From positions 186,001-250,000 of the forward strand of contig JAHRCV010000002.1 of assembly GCA_019083985.1 (NCBI GenBank): 64,000 nt of DNA. Direction: 5' to 3'. The number at the start of each line of letters is the position of its first letter. The stretch's first letter is position 1. Positions 62,511 to 64,000 of this stretch are shown here, piece after piece. This stretch comes from Rhizobiales bacterium TNE-4. GTDB lineage: Bacteria; Pseudomonadota; Alphaproteobacteria; Rhizobiales; Beijerinckiaceae. The position numbers and the translations under genes were made by a program. The notes below the pieces were generated by a model. It was not told where the DNA came from. It saw only the letters and a list, made by a program, of their open reading frames with translations, and made no database searches.

Positions 62511-63430
62511 AACCGTCCGCGAACCCGACCCCCCTCCCCGCTGAAGCCGTCCTGCAAGAGCGCAAGGCCCGGGCCGCCGCCTGGTTTCAGGATTTACAGC
62601 GCCAAATCATCGCATCGTTCGAGGCGGCTGAGGACGAGGCCACCGGCCCCTTCTTCCCCGAAGCGGGCGGGCCGGGCCGGTTCGAAAAGAAGAGCTGGAC
62701 GCGGACAGACCATACCGGCGCCCATGGCGGCGGCGGCACGATGGCGCTCATGCGCGGCCGCGTTTTCGAAAAAGTCGGCGTTCATGTCTCAACCGTTCAT
62801 GGTGAGTTCGCGCCCGAATTTCGTGGCCAAATTCCCGGTGCGCATGAAGATCCACGTTTTCACGCGACGGGCATCTCGCTGATTGCCCATCCGTGGAATC
62901 CGAACGCGCCGACCGTGCATATGAACACGCGCTTCGTCGTTACGAGCCGCGCTTGGTTTGGCGGCGGCGGGGATTTGACACCGGTGCTGATGCGCCGCCG
63001 CACCCAGACCGACCCTGATAGCGTGCATTTCCATGCCTGCTACAAGGCCGCATGCGACGCCCATGCCGCGATCGCGCCCTATGACAAATACAAAGCGTGG
63101 TGCGACGAATATTTCTGGCTCAAACATCGCGACGAGCCGCGCGGCATCGGCGGCATCTTCTATGATTATCAGGACACGGGCGATTGGGAGGCCGATTTCG
63201 CCTTCACGCAAGATGTCGGTCGCGCCTTCCTCAAAGCCTATCCACCGATCCTCAAGCGCAACATTGCGCTGCCATGGACCGAGGCGGACCGCGAAGAGCA
63301 GCAAATCCGTCGCGGACGCTATGTGGAATTCAACCTCCTTTATGACCGGGGCACGATCTTCGGCCTGAAAACGGGAGGCAATGTGGAATCGATTCTCTCC
63401 TCAATGCCGCCAACCGTTCGTTGGCCATAA
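62507..63430 (+). CDS. hemF: Oxygen-dependent coproporphyrinogen III oxidase
   Basis: Converts coproporphyrinogen III to protoporphyrinogen IX in haem synthesis. The 307-residue protein has [36 protein letters not shown]-like [33 protein letters not shown], and [31 protein letters not shown]. It is coupled to trmL and lies next to the haem-containing bc1 genes. A terminator follows. Confidence 0.97.
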   Translation: MKPSANPTPLPAEAVLQERKARAAAWFQDLQRQIIASFEAAEDEATGPFFPEAGGPGRFEKKSWTRTDHTGAHGGGGTMALMRGRVFEKVGVHVSTVHGEFAPEFRGQIPGAHEDPRFHATGISLIAHPWNPNAPTVHMNTRFVVTSRAWFGGGGDLTPVLMRRRTQTDPDSVHFHACYKAACDAHAAIAPYDKYKAWCDEYFWLKHRDEPRGIGGIFYDYQDTGDWEADFAFTQDVGRAFLKAYPPILKRNIALPWTEADREEQQIRRGRYVEFNLLYDRGTIFGLKTGGNVESILSSMPPTVRWP

Positions 63431-63437
63431 ATCATGC

Positions 63438-63463
63438 AAGGGAGGCTCCGGCCTCCCTTTTTT
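63438..63463 (+). terminator. Intrinsic terminator of trmL-hemF
   Basis: GGGAGGC/GCCTCCC with a UUCG-type TCCG loop and a T6 run, about 10 bp after the hemF stop. Confidence 0.92.
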
Positions 63464-63545
63464 ATTGTGCCGTCGCCTTTCTGCGTTAAGCTCTGCCATC
63501 AGTTCATCGCGTTCCACATCATGCCCGCTCGTGGGAACGCTCGCT

Positions 63546-64000
63546 TTGAACAAACTCCACACTTTCGTTGACCTTCTGGCCCTGACATCCGGCTTGGTGG
63601 CCGTTCTGCACTTTTTCGTGCCCAACTCCATTCTCGATTGGGCCGATGAAGCGATCATCAAATCCCAATCCTGGCTTGAGCGGCATCGTTACAGCGAATT
63701 TCGAAAACGCTTACGAGCCGGCCAATGCGACCATCTCATCATGCGCACGGGCAGCGTCCTCATGCTGCTGAACGCGCTGATGTCAGTGGTCTTTAAAATC
63801 GCTATTGAAGCACCGGGTACACGGAATCTGGTTCTTTATTTCATTTATGAAACTTTGGTTTTCGTGTTTTCATTCTTTGCGTTCTATCGGTTCGGCGTCC
63901 CTTTGGTGCGCTGGATTTTTGCGGGCGAACGGAATTGGCCGACTTTGATCAAAACGGCCTTGGGCCTTTGTGCAGCGACCCTGGCAGGCACCGCCATAAC
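63546..64000 (+). CDS. Membrane protein, unknown family (partial, cut by window end)
   Basis: An open frame of at least 151 codons reading into the window edge. It begins NKLHTFVDLLALTSGLVAVLHFF, then a hydrophilic stretch (DWADEAIIKSQSWLERHRYSEFRKRL), and two further hydrophobic segments (SVLMLLNALMSVVFKIAI and LVLYFIYETLVFVFSFFAFYRFGVPLV), with a fourth beginning at the edge (ALGLCAATLAGTAI). No ATG exists in frame; TTG 63546 has GGGAA about 8 nt upstream and is preferred to GTG 63531. I do not recognise the family. Confidence 0.6.
   Translation, partial: MNKLHTFVDLLALTSGLVAVLHFFVPNSILDWADEAIIKSQSWLERHRYSEFRKRLRAGQCDHLIMRTGSVLMLLNALMSVVFKIAIEAPGTRNLVLYFIYETLVFVFSFFAFYRFGVPLVRWIFAGERNWPTLIKTALGLCAATLAGTAI

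Overview
The window reads as chromosomal DNA of an alphaproteobacterium of the Hyphomicrobiales (Rhizobiales) type. The grounds are the GC-rich coding style, several Rhizobiales-like gene orders (prs/rplY/pth/ychF, uvrC-pgsA-moaD-moaE, petP-petR-kinase near petABC, trmL-hemF) and family-typical variants such as a DnaG without zinc-finger cysteines. I cannot name the genus. No tRNA, rRNA, CRISPR array, prophage or insertion sequence was recognised.

Layout. 1-6173: carB (cut by the window edge) and carA on the minus strand, separated by a cytochrome c, a methyltransferase and an opposing GtrA gene. 6299-11556: YqeY, Uma2, dnaG and rpoD, ending in a strong terminator. 11586-20502: a more accessory stretch with a TorF-like porin, small regulators, a candidate small RNA, two truncated secreted-protein genes, an AT-richer RTX metalloprotease-like gene, aspC, a GT87 membrane protein, infA, cspA and an RTX remnant. 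20653-27437: uvrB, an interspersed-repeat cluster, then a nagB-nagA-solute binding protein-MaoC-MaoC operon. 27518-34514: ychF, ychJ, a second repeat cluster, pth, rplY, a VapBC-like toxin-antitoxin module, prs, a lipoprotein and an M24-fold protein.

34609-46309: uvrC-pgsA-moaD-moaE, a DJ-1/PfpI gene broken by one in-frame TGA, a LysE exporter, a 30-residue membrane peptide, an extensin-like lipoprotein, a secreted RNase T2, rlmJ, a second cold-shock gene, a glutathione transferase, an outer-membrane barrel, a glycosyltransferase and an SDR. 46299-53583: the lgt-midA-pgeF operon facing ubiK, YbjN, proC, a TetR regulator, csaA and a DUF1254 protein. 53622-64000: petP-petR-histidine kinase, ilvE, a third repeat cluster, apt-mtnP, the cytochrome bc1 operon petABC, trmL-hemF and a truncated membrane-protein gene.

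Most of the window is housekeeping: pyrimidine/arginine precursor supply, replication priming, transcription, excision repair, translation, molybdopterin and haem synthesis, bc1 respiration and methylthioadenosine/adenine salvage. The points that most deserve a second look are: three clusters of palindromic repeats whose arms show paired compensatory changes (TCC/GGA against TGG/CCA); a terminator-bounded small-RNA candidate with a C/U-rich hairpin loop; an RTX protein with a one-residue-shifted metzincin zinc motif; a toxin-antitoxin module whose perfect 10-bp operator arm covers the antitoxin start codon; a multi-hairpin leader before carB; and the nag/MaoC operon.
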